From positions 1 through 23,261 of the forward strand of contig JASFWK010000025.1 in NCBI GenBank assembly GCA_050049355.1: DNA of 23,261 nt. Reading direction: 5' to 3'. The position numbers and the translations under genes were made by a program. The notes below the pieces were generated by a model that made no database searches, had not been told where the DNA came from, and saw nothing but the letters and a program-made list of their open reading frames with translations. Shown here piece by piece: positions 7,846-15,848 of the stretch; positions within the stretch are counted from its first letter, which is position 1, and every line of letters starts with the position of its first letter. The DNA comes from JASFWK01 sp050049355. GTDB taxonomy: Bacteria > Chloroflexota > Anaerolineae > B4-G1 > DUEL01.

Positions 7846-9207
7846 ATGCTCTTCGAACGGATCGAGTCGGAAGGGATCGCTCACTATTCATATCTGATCG
7901 GCGACCAACAAGAGGCAGCCGTCATTGACCCACGGCGTGACTGCGATGCATACATCGAAAAGGCGTCCAAGCAGGGCCTCCGCATCGCATGCATCCTAGA
8001 GACTCACCGCAACGAGGACTATGCGATCGGCTCGCCGGAACTGGCCTCGCGCACCCGCGCCGAGATCTGGCACGCCGACGAACAGTGGGACTACCATTAT
8101 GGTCAGCCAGTGCAGGACGGACAGACTTGGAGAGTGGGCCGCCTCAAGCTGCGGGCCATCCACTCCCCTGGTCACACCCCCGGCTCTATGAGCTACCTGC
8201 TCCACGATCCTGACGGCGACCCTTGGGTCCTCTTCTCTGGCGACGCGCTGTTCGCAGGCGACGTGGGACGCGTCGATCTATTGGGAGTGGATCGGCTGGA
8301 GGAGATGGCGGGGGTGCTGCATGAGACCTTGTTCGACAGGCTGCTGGCGCTGCCGGATGAGATCATCGTCTGCCCCGCTCACGGCTCGGGCTCTGTTTGT
8401 GGCGCCTCGATCGCCGAGAGGGTATGGACGACAGTCGGGTTAGAGCGCCGCCTCAACCCCAAACTGGCATACACCGATCGGGATGACTTCATCGCCAACG
8501 CGGCCCAAGAACTTGAGCGACCGCCCTACTTCCGGCGGATGGAGGAGTTGAACCTCAAAGGCCCACCGCTGCTGGGAGCACTGCCTGTGCCGACGCCCCT
8601 ACCACCACGTGAGTTCGCCCAGTGGGCGCGGGAGGGCGCGGTCCTCGATACCAGGATGGGACTAGGCTTCGGCGCTGCGCACGTCCCAGGAGCTCAGTCC
8701 ATATGGATGGAAGGACTGGGCCGCTTCGCCGGGTGGTTCTTAGACTACGACCACCCCATCTTGCTGGTGAACGAGACGAACGATCCCACTCCAGTTGTCC
8801 GGCACCTGATCCGGCTGGGCTATGACGAGCTCGCCGGCTACCTCTCGGGCGGCATGCTGGCTTGGCACACGGCTGGAAGGGAGAGCCAGGCCATACAGAT
8901 GGTGACGGTGCAGGAACTCTGCCACCGGCTCGACGCTGACGAAGAGCCGTGGATTCTAGACGTTCGAAGCAGCGTGGAGCTGACGAGCGAAGGCGAGATC
9001 CCCAATGCCCATCACATCTACATTACCCAACTGCCCCACCGCATGGGGGAGGTACCTCGCGATCGTCCCGTATACGTTTTCTGCGCCAGCAGTCGGCGTG
9101 CTATGGTCGGCGCCAGCTTCCTACAACGTAGCGGTTGGCAGAACCTGATCGTCGTGTTAGGTGGGCTGGCCGGCTGGCGCTCGACCACCTGTCCCATCGA
9201 ACTGTAG
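7846..9207 (+). CDS. MBL-fold hydrolase (ETHE1/persulfide dioxygenase-like) fused to two rhodanese domains
   Basis: The 453-residue protein combines an N-terminal metallo-beta-lactamase domain (about 1-230) with two rhodanese domains (about 260-355 and 365-453). The usual HxHxDH metal motif is altered to H-R-N-E-D-Y (54-59). His54, His110 (SPGHTPGS), Asp133 (SGDALF) and His179 (PAHGSGS) remain. His54, His110 and Asp133 correspond by alignment position to the three iron ligands known for ETHE1, which oxidises glutathione persulfide. The first rhodanese loop reads VNETND and lacks a catalytic Cys; the second has Cys413 in FCASSRRA. ATG 7846 follows AGGGAGTA (about 7833-7840). The longer frame from 7813 starts inside a hairpin and is not used. 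A role in sulfane-sulfur/persulfide handling is inferred; mononuclear metal use is untested. Confidence 0.85.
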   Translation: MLFERIESEGIAHYSYLIGDQQEAAVIDPRRDCDAYIEKASKQGLRIACILETHRNEDYAIGSPELASRTRAEIWHADEQWDYHYGQPVQDGQTWRVGRLKLRAIHSPGHTPGSMSYLLHDPDGDPWVLFSGDALFAGDVGRVDLLGVDRLEEMAGVLHETLFDRLLALPDEIIVCPAHGSGSVCGASIAERVWTTVGLERRLNPKLAYTDRDDFIANAAQELERPPYFRRMEELNLKGPPLLGALPVPTPLPPREFAQWAREGAVLDTRMGLGFGAAHVPGAQSIWMEGLGRFAGWFLDYDHPILLVNETNDPTPVVRHLIRLGYDELAGYLSGGMLAWHTAGRESQAIQMVTVQELCHRLDADEEPWILDVRSSVELTSEGEIPNAHHIYITQLPHRMGEVPRDRPVYVFCASSRRAMVGASFLQRSGWQNLIVVLGGLAGWRSTTCPIEL

Positions 9208-9269
9208 TCACGGCTTTCACTGCGGGAGCGGAGCAGGGCTACACAACCTGTAGCACGATGACACAACGA

Positions 9270-9306
9270 ACGGCCCAACCAGACGTCTCAGAGGCTGGGC
9301 CGTTTT
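9270..9306 (+). terminator. Rho-independent terminator after the MBL-rhodanese gene
   Basis: ACGGCCCA (9270-9277) pairs with TGGGCCGT (9296-9303), with two further GC pairs possible inside. A TTTT run (9303-9306) follows. It lies 60 bases after the MBL-rhodanese stop and before the MFS gene, so it separates the two transcription units. Confidence 0.75.
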
Positions 9307-9505
9307 GAGATGAGAGTTACGATGGACGCACTGGATCTTGCCCAATGCGGGAATGGCTCTGCCGAAACCAGGAAGTTCAGCAAACCAGCTCCGAGAGGTA
9401 ATTCATGGCAGAACAGTTACGACAGACGCCCGAGACAGTACTGACCGCGATGGCCGGGTGGTCGGAGGTGACTCGCCGGAAGATTCCTGTGCAGGGGAGC
9501 GAAAA

Positions 9506-10783
9506 GTGAGTGCGGAGGTCACTATCTCCAAGAGCGAGGTCCAGCGCAGTTTCTTGCTGACGGTCTTCAACGGCGCGGTCTTCAACTTCGCCAAGCGGCT
9601 GATCGACCCACCGCTGGTTCTCACCTGGTTCGTGAGCCGTCTGACCTCCTCCAATTTCCTGATTGGACTGGTCACGCCGCTGGGGAATTCAGGTTGGTTC
9701 TTGCCTCAGATCTTCATTTCCGCGCGCATCCAGCGCATGCAGCGGAAGATGCCCAACTACACGGCAGCGGCGGTAGCGCGCGTATTCTGCTGGCTCCTAC
9801 TGGTAGCAGCCCTCTGGCTGCTGGATGATCCCGTTCTCCTGCTGGCGAGCTTCTTCGTCCTCTACACCGTCGCCAGCCTGGGGGCCGGGCTGGCAGGACT
9901 GACCTTCTTCGACGTGCTGGCCAAGACAATTCCAGCCTGGCGGCGGGGAAGTCTCTTCGCCTGGCGACAGTTCCTGGGCGGCGGGCTGGCGCTGGGGGCC
10001 GGCTGGATCGTGAAGACAGTCCTCAATCACTCAGCTCTCCCGTTCCCACGCGGTCACGCTTTCCTCTTCGCCCTCTACTGCGTCCTGATCGCGCCGGCAA
10101 TGGGCGCCTTCATTGCGGTCCGGGAACCGGCGGGTGGGACCATCGCCGAGTTGGTGACCGTGGGAGAACAGCTGAGGCGCGCAAGGCAGCTCCTGGTAGA
10201 GGATCACGTCTACCGCCGCTACATCGCCGCTCAGCTGAGCTTGACGATGGCGATCATCGCCCTCCCGTTCTACGGGGTCTATGCCAGGAACGTGCTGGGG
10301 GCTCCGGAGGGGATGGTGGGAGTCTACGTGACCACTCGCGTCGTCTCACAGTTGCTGTTCAACCTGCCCTGGGGATCGGTGAGCGACCGCCACGGAAACC
10401 GGCTGGTGATGCGCCTGCTGAGCCTCGGAAAGGGTCTGGCAGCGCTCCTGGCGCTCGCTCTGGTGGCTGCGGTGGGGCTCCTGCACCCGCAGGGGGCCTG
10501 GCTCCCCTACTCGGTCCTTCCCCTCTTCTTCCTGGAAGGTGCAACGTGGCCCGCCCACGTGCTGACCGGCAGCAACTTCCTGCTGGAGTTGGTCTCTGAG
10601 GCTGAGCGGCCCCTATACCTGGGCCTCTCGAATACGCTGAAGGGAATGGCCCTCATGATCTCTGCAATGGGCGGGCTCCTGGTCGACCTCTTTGGCTTCG
10701 CGGGCCCGTTCGCCCTGTCATTGGGGCTCTGCGTGGCCGGCTATGTGCTGACGATGGGGCTGCCGGAGCCGAGAAGCAAGTGA
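9506..10783 (+). CDS. Major facilitator superfamily (MFS) transporter
   Basis: The 425-residue product is almost entirely hydrophobic, with about 11-12 predicted membrane helices separated by short basic loops. The loops between helices 2-3 and 8-9 read SARIQRMQRKM and GSVSDRHGNR. The latter is the GxxxDRxGRR-like MFS signature in the second half. The substrate cannot be deduced. An in-frame extension to ATG 9338 has no ribosome binding site and a polar, low-quality sequence. GTG 9506 is preceded by GGGGAGCG (about 9494-9501) and begins directly before the first conserved helix, so it is preferred. The gene stands alone between two hairpin terminators (9270-9306 and 10857-10892), so it is probably monocistronic. 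No neighbour explains its substrate. Confidence 0.88.
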   Translation: MSAEVTISKSEVQRSFLLTVFNGAVFNFAKRLIDPPLVLTWFVSRLTSSNFLIGLVTPLGNSGWFLPQIFISARIQRMQRKMPNYTAAAVARVFCWLLLVAALWLLDDPVLLLASFFVLYTVASLGAGLAGLTFFDVLAKTIPAWRRGSLFAWRQFLGGGLALGAGWIVKTVLNHSALPFPRGHAFLFALYCVLIAPAMGAFIAVREPAGGTIAELVTVGEQLRRARQLLVEDHVYRRYIAAQLSLTMAIIALPFYGVYARNVLGAPEGMVGVYVTTRVVSQLLFNLPWGSVSDRHGNRLVMRLLSLGKGLAALLALALVAAVGLLHPQGAWLPYSVLPLFFLEGATWPAHVLTGSNFLLELVSEAERPLYLGLSNTLKGMALMISAMGGLLVDLFGFAGPFALSLGLCVAGYVLTMGLPEPRSK

Positions 10784-10856
10784 CCCACTGATCACCTCAG
10801 ACACTACGTCGTGAGTCGATGGCGCTGAGAACAACGAGGTAGACGGGATCCGAGAC

Positions 10857-10892
10857 AAGGGTCCCTCGCCGACCAGTGGCGAGGGGCCCTTT
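10857..10892 (+). terminator. Hairpin terminator after the MFS gene
   Basis: A 14-pair stem (10857-10870 with 10878-10891, one G-T pair) encloses a GACCAGT loop and ends in only TTT. A smaller CCCGCC/GGCGGG hairpin follows at 10900-10914. The position, 70 bases after the MFS stop and 100 bases before the next gene, fits a transcription terminator despite the short T-run. Confidence 0.65.
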
Positions 10893-10961
10893 CGCGTGCC
10901 CGCCAAATGGCGGGTCTGAGAATGGGCCAAACCCCCCTGGTGATCAATGAGAAGCCCATAG

Positions 10962-10967
10962 TACAAT
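10962..10967 (+). promoter_or_regulatory. Candidate -10 element before the rhodanese lipoprotein-copA operon
   Basis: TACAAT (five of six matches to the -10 consensus) lies 30 bases before ATG 10992, immediately after a terminator, where a new transcription unit must begin. The -35 region (about 10939-10945) is poor. No CsoR- or CueR-type operator palindrome could be recognised around it. Confidence 0.35.
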
Positions 10968-10991
10968 AAAGACGATAGCTAGGAGGTTTAA

Positions 10992-11411
10992 ATGAGAACT
11001 AGACAGCGAGCGTGGCTGCCAGTGACAACGCTGGCTGCGTTAATTCTGCTTGTGACGGCTTGTGCTGGAGCGACAACGTTGTCATCTTCGCGGGGCAGCG
11101 CCGGCTACACCGAGATCACTACAGAGCAGTTGGCGACGATGTTGGAGGAGAAGGACTTCACCGTGGTCAACGTCCACATTCCGTACGAAGGGGAGATCCC
11201 GCAGACCGACCTGTTCATCCCCTTCGGCGAGATCACAGACCATCTAGAGGATCTGCCGGCCAAGGATGCACCCATCGTCCTCTACTGCCGCAGCGGCTCC
11301 ATGAGTACGACGGCTGCGGAGACGTTGGTCTCGTTAGGCTACACCAATGTCATGGAGCTGGACGGCGGCATGCGGGCCTGGGACGCGGCCGGCTATGAGT
11401 TGCTGAGGTAG
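10992..11411 (+). CDS. Rhodanese-domain lipoprotein
   Basis: This 139-residue exported protein has a basic N-terminus and a hydrophobic stretch ending in the lipobox V-T-A-C (Cys24). It should be lipid-anchored outside the cytoplasmic membrane. Residues about 40-138 form a single rhodanese domain with the active-site loop CRSGSMS (Cys99-Ser105) and the C-terminal GGMRAWDAAGY segment. Rhodaneses carry sulfane sulfur as a Cys persulfide. A strong AGGAGG (10981-10986) precedes ATG 10992. CopA follows 38 bases later on the same strand, so the two are likely co-transcribed. An extracytoplasmic sulfurtransferase beside a Cu+ exporter suggests a link between copper and sulfur stress; this is inference. 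No truncation is seen. Confidence 0.9.
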   Translation: MRTRQRAWLPVTTLAALILLVTACAGATTLSSSRGSAGYTEITTEQLATMLEEKDFTVVNVHIPYEGEIPQTDLFIPFGEITDHLEDLPAKDAPIVLYCRSGSMSTTAAETLVSLGYTNVMELDGGMRAWDAAGYELLR

Positions 11412-11449
11412 ATCCCCAAAGAGACAGGGGAGCAAGACGGAGGTTGACG

Positions 11450-13966
11450 GTGTCTGAACGACAAGTGATCCTACCGGTGCGGGGGATGACGTGTGCGTCG
11501 TGCGTGGCTCACGTGGAGAAGGCATTGAAGGGGGTGGAGGGGGTGGGCGACGTCAGCGTCAACCTGGCCACCGAGAAGGCCAGCCTCCGGCTGGGCGGCG
11601 AGACCCCGGTGGGGCGCCTGGTGGAGGCGGTCAACGCCACTGGCTACGAGATCCCCACCGAGACGATGACCCTGCCCATCGAGGGGATGACCTGCGCCTC
11701 CTGCGTGGCCCACGTGGAGAAGGCCCTCAACAAGCTGCCGGGGGTGGTGGAGGTCAACGTCAACCTGGCCACCGAGAAGGCCCGGGTGACCTTCGTCTCT
11801 GGCACGACAGGCCTGGGCGACTTCAAGCGGGCGGTGGCCGAGGCCGGCTACCAGGTGCTGGAGCTCCCCACTCCAGCTGCCGTCGAGGAGGAACGGGAGG
11901 ACGAAGCGGTGCGCAAGATGCGCCAGGCGCGCTTCCGCATGCTGGTGGCCTGGGCCTTGACCGTTCCGATCATGCTCTGGATGGTGCCGGAGATGGTCGC
12001 GGGGGTGACCTGGCCCAACGAGACGATCTTCAACCTGGGGATGATCCTCCTCGCCCTGCCGGTCCTCTTCTGGGTCGGCCGGCGCACCTACCGGAGCGGT
12101 CTCACGGCGGTGGTGCACGGCTATGCCAACATGGATACCCTCATCACCCTGGGCACCGGTGCCTCGCTGCTGACCGGTCCGGCTTCCTTCTTCTTCCCCG
12201 TCGCCAACTACGCCGGCGTCTCGGCGATGATCATGTCCTTCCACCTCACCGGACGGTACGTGGAGGAGACGGCCAAGGGGCGCGCCTCGCAGGCGATCCG
12301 CAAGCTCCTGGAGCTGGGCGCCAAGACGGCGCGCGTGATGCGGGAGGGGGAGGAGGTGGAGGTGCCGATCGAGGCGGTCGAGGTGGGCGATGTGATGGTC
12401 ATCCGCCCCGGGGAGAAGATTCCCACCGACGGGGTGGTGCTGGAGGGGGAGAGCGCAGTAGATGAATCGATGGCCACCGGCGAGTCGATGCCGGTCAACA
12501 AGCGCCCCGAGGATGAGGTGATCGGGGCGACCGTCAACCAGGAGGGGCTGCTGAAGGTGCGCGCCACCAAGGTGGGCAAGGATACCTTCCTGGCCCAGGT
12601 GATCAAGCTGGTGGAGGAGGCGCAGGGCTCCAAGGTACCCATTCAGGAGTTCGCCGACCGGGTGACGGGGGTCTTCGTGCCGGTGGTGATGTCGATCGCC
12701 CTGCTGACCCTGGGCGCCTGGCTCCTCTTCCCCGGGGTGATGGGGTCGTTGGTGAGGGCGGGATCCCTCCTGCCCTGGGTCAGTCCGGGGCTGGGCGCGG
12801 TCACCCTGGCCATCGTCTCGATGGTGGCGGTGCTGGTCATCGCCTGCCCCTGCGCCTTGGGGCTGGCGACGCCGACGGCGTTGATGGTGGGGAGCGGGAT
12901 GGGGGCTGAGCACGGGATCCTGATCCGCTCGGGTGAGGCGATTCAGACCCTCAAGGACGTCAAGGTGGTGATCTTCGACAAGACGGGGACGATCACCAAG
13001 GGGAAGCCCGAGGTGACCGATGTAGTGACAGCAGGGATGAGAGAGGAGCGGATCCTGCACTGGGCGGGGAGTGCGGAGCGGGGCTCGGAGCACCCCTTGG
13101 GGCGGGCGGTCGTCGAACGGGCTGAGGCAGAGGGGTTGAGCCTAGCCGAGCCGGAGGAGTTCCAGGCGATACGTGGCAAGGGCATTGCGGCGAGGGTGGA
13201 AGGGCGGCGCGTGCTGGTCGGCTCGCGGCGGCTGATGGAGGAGCGGGGAGTGGATCCGCAGCCGTTGGAGGAGACGCTGCGTCGGATGGAGGGGGAGGGG
13301 AAGACGGCGATGTTGGTGAGCGTCGATGGGGAGCTGGCAGGCGCCGTGGCCGTGGCCGACACACTGAAGGAGGATTCGGGGGCTGCCATCGGCGAGCTGC
13401 ACAACCAGGGATTGGAGACGGCGATGATCACCGGCGACAACCAGCGCACGGCGGAGGCGATCGCCCGGCAGGTGGGGATCGATCACGTGCTGGCGGAGGT
13501 CTTGCCCGATGGGAAGGTGGCCGAGGTGCGGAAGCTGCAGGAGCGGCTAGGGCTGGTGGCCTTCGTGGGCGATGGCATCAACGACGCACCGGCGCTGACC
13601 CAGGCGGACGTGGGGATCGCCATCGGCACCGGGACCGACATCGCCATTGAGGCCAGCGACGTGACGCTGGTGCGGGGGGAGCTGACGGGGGTGGTGGAGG
13701 CGGTCAACCTGAGCCGGGCCACGTTCCGCAAGATCCGTCAGAACCTCTTCTGGGCATTCTTCTACAACGTGGTGATGATCCCGCTGGCAGTGGTCGGTTG
13801 GATGCACCCGGTGCTGGCGGAGATCGCTATGGCAACCTCCTCCGTCACCGTGGTCACCAACGCCAATACCCTCCGGCGCGTCCAGATCCAGCCGGAGTAT
13901 GCGCGCAAAGCGCCGCACGTGTCCGCCCGCGAGGTCGTCAGTCGGCCAGCCAGAACCACAGCGTGA
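11450..13966 (+). CDS. copA: Copper-exporting P1B-1-type ATPase, CopA
   Basis: This 838-residue membrane ATPase exports Cu+ from the cytoplasm. It has two N-terminal HMA metal-binding domains, each with GMTCASC (Cys15/Cys18 and Cys82/Cys85). Eight membrane helices follow, with the intramembrane C-P-C at 466-468. The actuator motif TGES is at 343-346, the phosphorylated Asp510 is in DKTGT, and the hinge GDGINDAP begins near 707. The YN and MxxSS motifs of Cu+-ATPases are present late in the protein (FFYNVV; MATSSVT). GTG 11450 is chosen because GACGGAGG (11436-11443) sits 6 bases before it; TTG 11444 would directly abut that site. The coding strand is unusually G-rich compared with its neighbours. 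It lies between the rhodanese lipoprotein and the YHS mini-protein genes. Confidence 0.95.
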   Translation: MSERQVILPVRGMTCASCVAHVEKALKGVEGVGDVSVNLATEKASLRLGGETPVGRLVEAVNATGYEIPTETMTLPIEGMTCASCVAHVEKALNKLPGVVEVNVNLATEKARVTFVSGTTGLGDFKRAVAEAGYQVLELPTPAAVEEEREDEAVRKMRQARFRMLVAWALTVPIMLWMVPEMVAGVTWPNETIFNLGMILLALPVLFWVGRRTYRSGLTAVVHGYANMDTLITLGTGASLLTGPASFFFPVANYAGVSAMIMSFHLTGRYVEETAKGRASQAIRKLLELGAKTARVMREGEEVEVPIEAVEVGDVMVIRPGEKIPTDGVVLEGESAVDESMATGESMPVNKRPEDEVIGATVNQEGLLKVRATKVGKDTFLAQVIKLVEEAQGSKVPIQEFADRVTGVFVPVVMSIALLTLGAWLLFPGVMGSLVRAGSLLPWVSPGLGAVTLAIVSMVAVLVIACPCALGLATPTALMVGSGMGAEHGILIRSGEAIQTLKDVKVVIFDKTGTITKGKPEVTDVVTAGMREERILHWAGSAERGSEHPLGRAVVERAEAEGLSLAEPEEFQAIRGKGIAARVEGRRVLVGSRRLMEERGVDPQPLEETLRRMEGEGKTAMLVSVDGELAGAVAVADTLKEDSGAAIGELHNQGLETAMITGDNQRTAEAIARQVGIDHVLAEVLPDGKVAEVRKLQERLGLVAFVGDGINDAPALTQADVGIAIGTGTDIAIEASDVTLVRGELTGVVEAVNLSRATFRKIRQNLFWAFFYNVVMIPLAVVGWMHPVLAEIAMATSSVTVVTNANTLRRVQIQPEYARKAPHVSAREVVSRPARTTA
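11557..11782 (+). repeat. Exact 25-base direct repeat between the two HMA domains of copA
   Basis: The same 25 bases occur at 11557-11581 and 11758-11782, exactly 201 bases (67 codons) apart. They encode the V-N-L-A-T-E-K-A segment of each HMA domain. The flanking Cys-motif region is also nearly identical. This indicates recent duplication of, or gene conversion between, the two domains rather than ancient divergence. Confidence 0.85.
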
Positions 13967-14020
13967 TTTGAACAGCACAATCTACTGCCGAAGACGGACA
14001 GAGAGAAGGAGGTGAGTGAT

Positions 14021-14197
14021 ATGGCAAAGGATCCAGTTTGCGGGATGAAGGTAGACCCCAAGAAAGCTCCGGCCAAGGCCGAGCACAAGGGAGAGACCTA
14101 CTATTTCTGCGCTCCAGGCTGCAAGTCCGCCTTCGAGAAAGAGCCGCAGAAGTACTTGGCGGGCGAGGGGAGCAAGGAACACCACCACGGTGACTAG
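14021..14197 (+). CDS. YHS-domain mini-protein
   Basis: This 58-residue protein is almost entirely a YHS domain. It begins KDPVCGM (Cys7), continues with a GETYYFCAPGC loop (Cys30, Cys34) and a F-x-K-x-P-x-K-Y-L end, and closes with a His-rich EHHHGD tail. YHS domains bind heavy metals and are often found at the N-terminus of CopA ATPases or as small proteins beside them. ATG 14021 is preceded by AAGGAGG (14006-14012) at ideal spacing; GTG 14012 overlaps that site. It lies 54 bases after copA and before a hairpin terminator, so it is probably the last gene of the rhodanese-copA-YHS operon. A role as cytoplasmic copper buffer or chaperone is likely but inferred. Confidence 0.88.
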   Translation: MAKDPVCGMKVDPKKAPAKAEHKGETYYFCAPGCKSAFEKEPQKYLAGEGSKEHHHGD

Positions 14198-14210
14198 GCG
14201 GCACCATCAA

Positions 14211-14251
14211 GAGAGGTTCCCCGCCAGAGATCGGTCGGCGGGGAGCCTCTC
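14211..14251 (+). terminator. Hairpin terminator after the copA-YHS operon
   Basis: A 15-pair stem (14211-14225 with 14237-14251, one G-T pair) closes an 11-base loop 13 bases after the YHS stop codon. The following bases have no proper T-run, so termination efficiency is uncertain. Its place between two gene groups supports a terminator role. Confidence 0.65.
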
Positions 14252-14298
14252 TGTCATGCCGCTATCCTCGGCAAGCTGCAGCAGTGAACAGTGAACCA

Positions 14299-15012
14299 AT
14301 GATGGACGTATCATTCTTACTGGCTTTCAGTGCAGGCGCACTCTCGTTTGCCTCACCTTGCGTCCTGCCCCTGGTGCCAGCTTACCTGAGTTACCTGGGC
14401 GTGCAGACGGCGACAGGCAAGAGCGAGGGGTCCTCTCGCTGGACCACCCTCCTCCACGGTCTCTTCTTCGTCCTGGGTTTCTCCGCCATCTTCGTCGCGC
14501 TGGGCGCGGCTGCCAGCGGTATTGGGCAGCTGCTGTATACCTACCGGCCGATGCTGATGAGGGTCGGCGGGGTGGTCATCGTAGTCTTCGGACTGCACAC
14601 CCTGGGCGTGCTCAAAATACCACTTTTGTACCGCGACACGCGACGCCACTATCGCCCTCGGAAAGAACTGGGCTATCTATCCTCTGCCCTGATGGGCTTC
14701 TTTTTCGGGGCTGGTTGGTCCCCTTGTGTGGGTGCGACGCTGGGGGCGATCCTGACATTGGCACTGAGCGAGGCCACAGTGGGGCGCGGCGCGCTCCTCC
14801 TGTTTGGCTACTCAATGGGCTTAGGAATACCTTTCTTGCTTATGGCCCTGGGCATAGGCCGGGCAGCCGGCTTCCTGCGTCGACGGCAGAGGACGATGCA
14901 AGCCGTGACCATCGCAAGTGGGCTCTTTCTCATCCTGCTCGGGGTGATGGTCTTCACGGACAACCTGGGTTGGCTGGCCCAATGGAGACCACCGTTTGAC
15001 ATAGGCGCGTAG
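14299..15012 (+). CDS. ccdA: CcdA-family thiol:disulfide transmembrane electron carrier
   Basis: This 237-residue protein has six predicted membrane helices. CcdA/DsbD-type proteins carry electrons from cytoplasmic thioredoxin to the outside using two intramembrane Cys. Both are present: Cys21 in SPCVLPLVPAY and Cys143 in GWSPCVG. They supply reductant for cytochrome c maturation and other exported thiol proteins. Start choice is uncertain: GTG 14284, ATG 14299 and ATG 14302 are all in frame and none has a good Shine-Dalgarno. ATG 14299 is used because the conserved sequence starts right after it. It is the first gene of the thiol-redox group, just after the terminator at 14211-14251. A second, fused CcdA domain occurs at 17686, so this organism has two such carriers within 4 kb. 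Confidence 0.9.
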   Translation: MMDVSFLLAFSAGALSFASPCVLPLVPAYLSYLGVQTATGKSEGSSRWTTLLHGLFFVLGFSAIFVALGAAASGIGQLLYTYRPMLMRVGGVVIVVFGLHTLGVLKIPLLYRDTRRHYRPRKELGYLSSALMGFFFGAGWSPCVGATLGAILTLALSEATVGRGALLLFGYSMGLGIPFLLMALGIGRAAGFLRRRQRTMQAVTIASGLFLILLGVMVFTDNLGWLAQWRPPFDIGA

Positions 15013-15152
15013 CGAGCTTCTGATGGGAGAGATCACAACTCGAGGTGACCAGGTAATCGCTATGCTGCGCGCTGGGCCGGCTGAGCGAAGTCTCCTGAGC
15101 AAGCCCAGCAGTGCTTCTCCATACCACCGGACTGAATGGTGAACACATAGTG

Positions 15153-15845
15153 ATGAAGGCAATCCGTCGTCTGGGACGCCACCACTGGTTGGCGTTCGTC
15201 AATCTCTTCTGGATCATCTACGCCGGTCTACCCTGGTTGGCCCCGGTGTTGATGCACGTCGGCGCCGATGGCCCAGGAAAAGCAGTGTATGCCTTCTACA
15301 GTACACAATGCCACCAGTTGGCGCAGCGTTCCTTCTTCCTCTTCGGCGAACAGCCGATGTATGCCACAGCCGATCTTCAGGCCATCTGGCCGGCGGTGGT
15401 CGATCCCAGCGGGCTGCGGGAGATCCTTGGGAATGAGGAGATGGGCTGGAAAGTCGCCTGGTCGGATCGAATGGCGGCGATGTACACCGCGACCCTGATC
15501 TTCGGACTGCTCTTCGCGTTGGTCAGGCGCCAGGTTCGTCCGATCTCCATATGGATGTTTCTCCTCCTGCTCGCGCCGACGGCGTTGGACGGCGGGACGC
15601 ACCTGGTGAGCGACCTGGCGAGATTTGACCAGGGATTCCGGGCGACGAATGTATGGCTGGCGGAGCTGACAGGGCATCGGATTTCACCGTCCTTTTACGT
15701 CGGCCATGGCCTGGGCTCCTTCAATTCGTGGATGCGATTGCTGACCGGAGGGCTCTTTGGGCTCGGTTTGGTATGGTTCGTCTATCCCCACCTGGAAGCG
15801 ATCATTAAAACATCGAGAAGCAAACGGACTAGTAGTAAGAGGTAG
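15153..15845 (+). CDS. DUF2085 family membrane protein
   Basis: This 230-residue protein has about four membrane helices and the C-H-Q motif (Cys53-Gln55, in the STQCHQLAQRS segment) that marks DUF2085. It also has the conserved DGGTHL segment in the second half. The family has no established biochemical function; the conserved Cys-His-Gln next to the first helix suggests metal or redox chemistry. The frame is open upstream to 15111, but ATG 15153 begins where the conserved sequence begins and is used. GTG 15150 is directly adjacent, and no strong Shine-Dalgarno is seen. It lies between CcdA (140 bases upstream) and the DsbA-like lipoprotein (3 bases downstream), so co-transcription with thiol-redox genes is likely. 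The C-terminus is short and basic. Confidence 0.75.
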   Translation: MKAIRRLGRHHWLAFVNLFWIIYAGLPWLAPVLMHVGADGPGKAVYAFYSTQCHQLAQRSFFLFGEQPMYATADLQAIWPAVVDPSGLREILGNEEMGWKVAWSDRMAAMYTATLIFGLLFALVRRQVRPISIWMFLLLLAPTALDGGTHLVSDLARFDQGFRATNVWLAELTGHRISPSFYVGHGLGSFNSWMRLLTGGLFGLGLVWFVYPHLEAIIKTSRSKRTSSKR

Positions 15846-15848
15846 AGG

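Noticed and set aside
9338..9505. N-terminal extension of the MFS gene to ATG 9338
   Set aside because: No ribosome site and no conserved sequence; GTG 9506 has GGGGAGCG at proper spacing and precedes the first helix.
11491..12465. 324-codon open frame on the plus strand overlapping copA
   Set aside because: Extremely Gly/Arg-rich translation in the wrong frame of copA; the copA frame has all catalytic motifs.
11471..13093. 540-codon open frame on the minus strand
   Set aside because: It lies opposite copA, and its His/Arg/Gly-rich low-complexity product is typical of antisense frames in high-GC genes.
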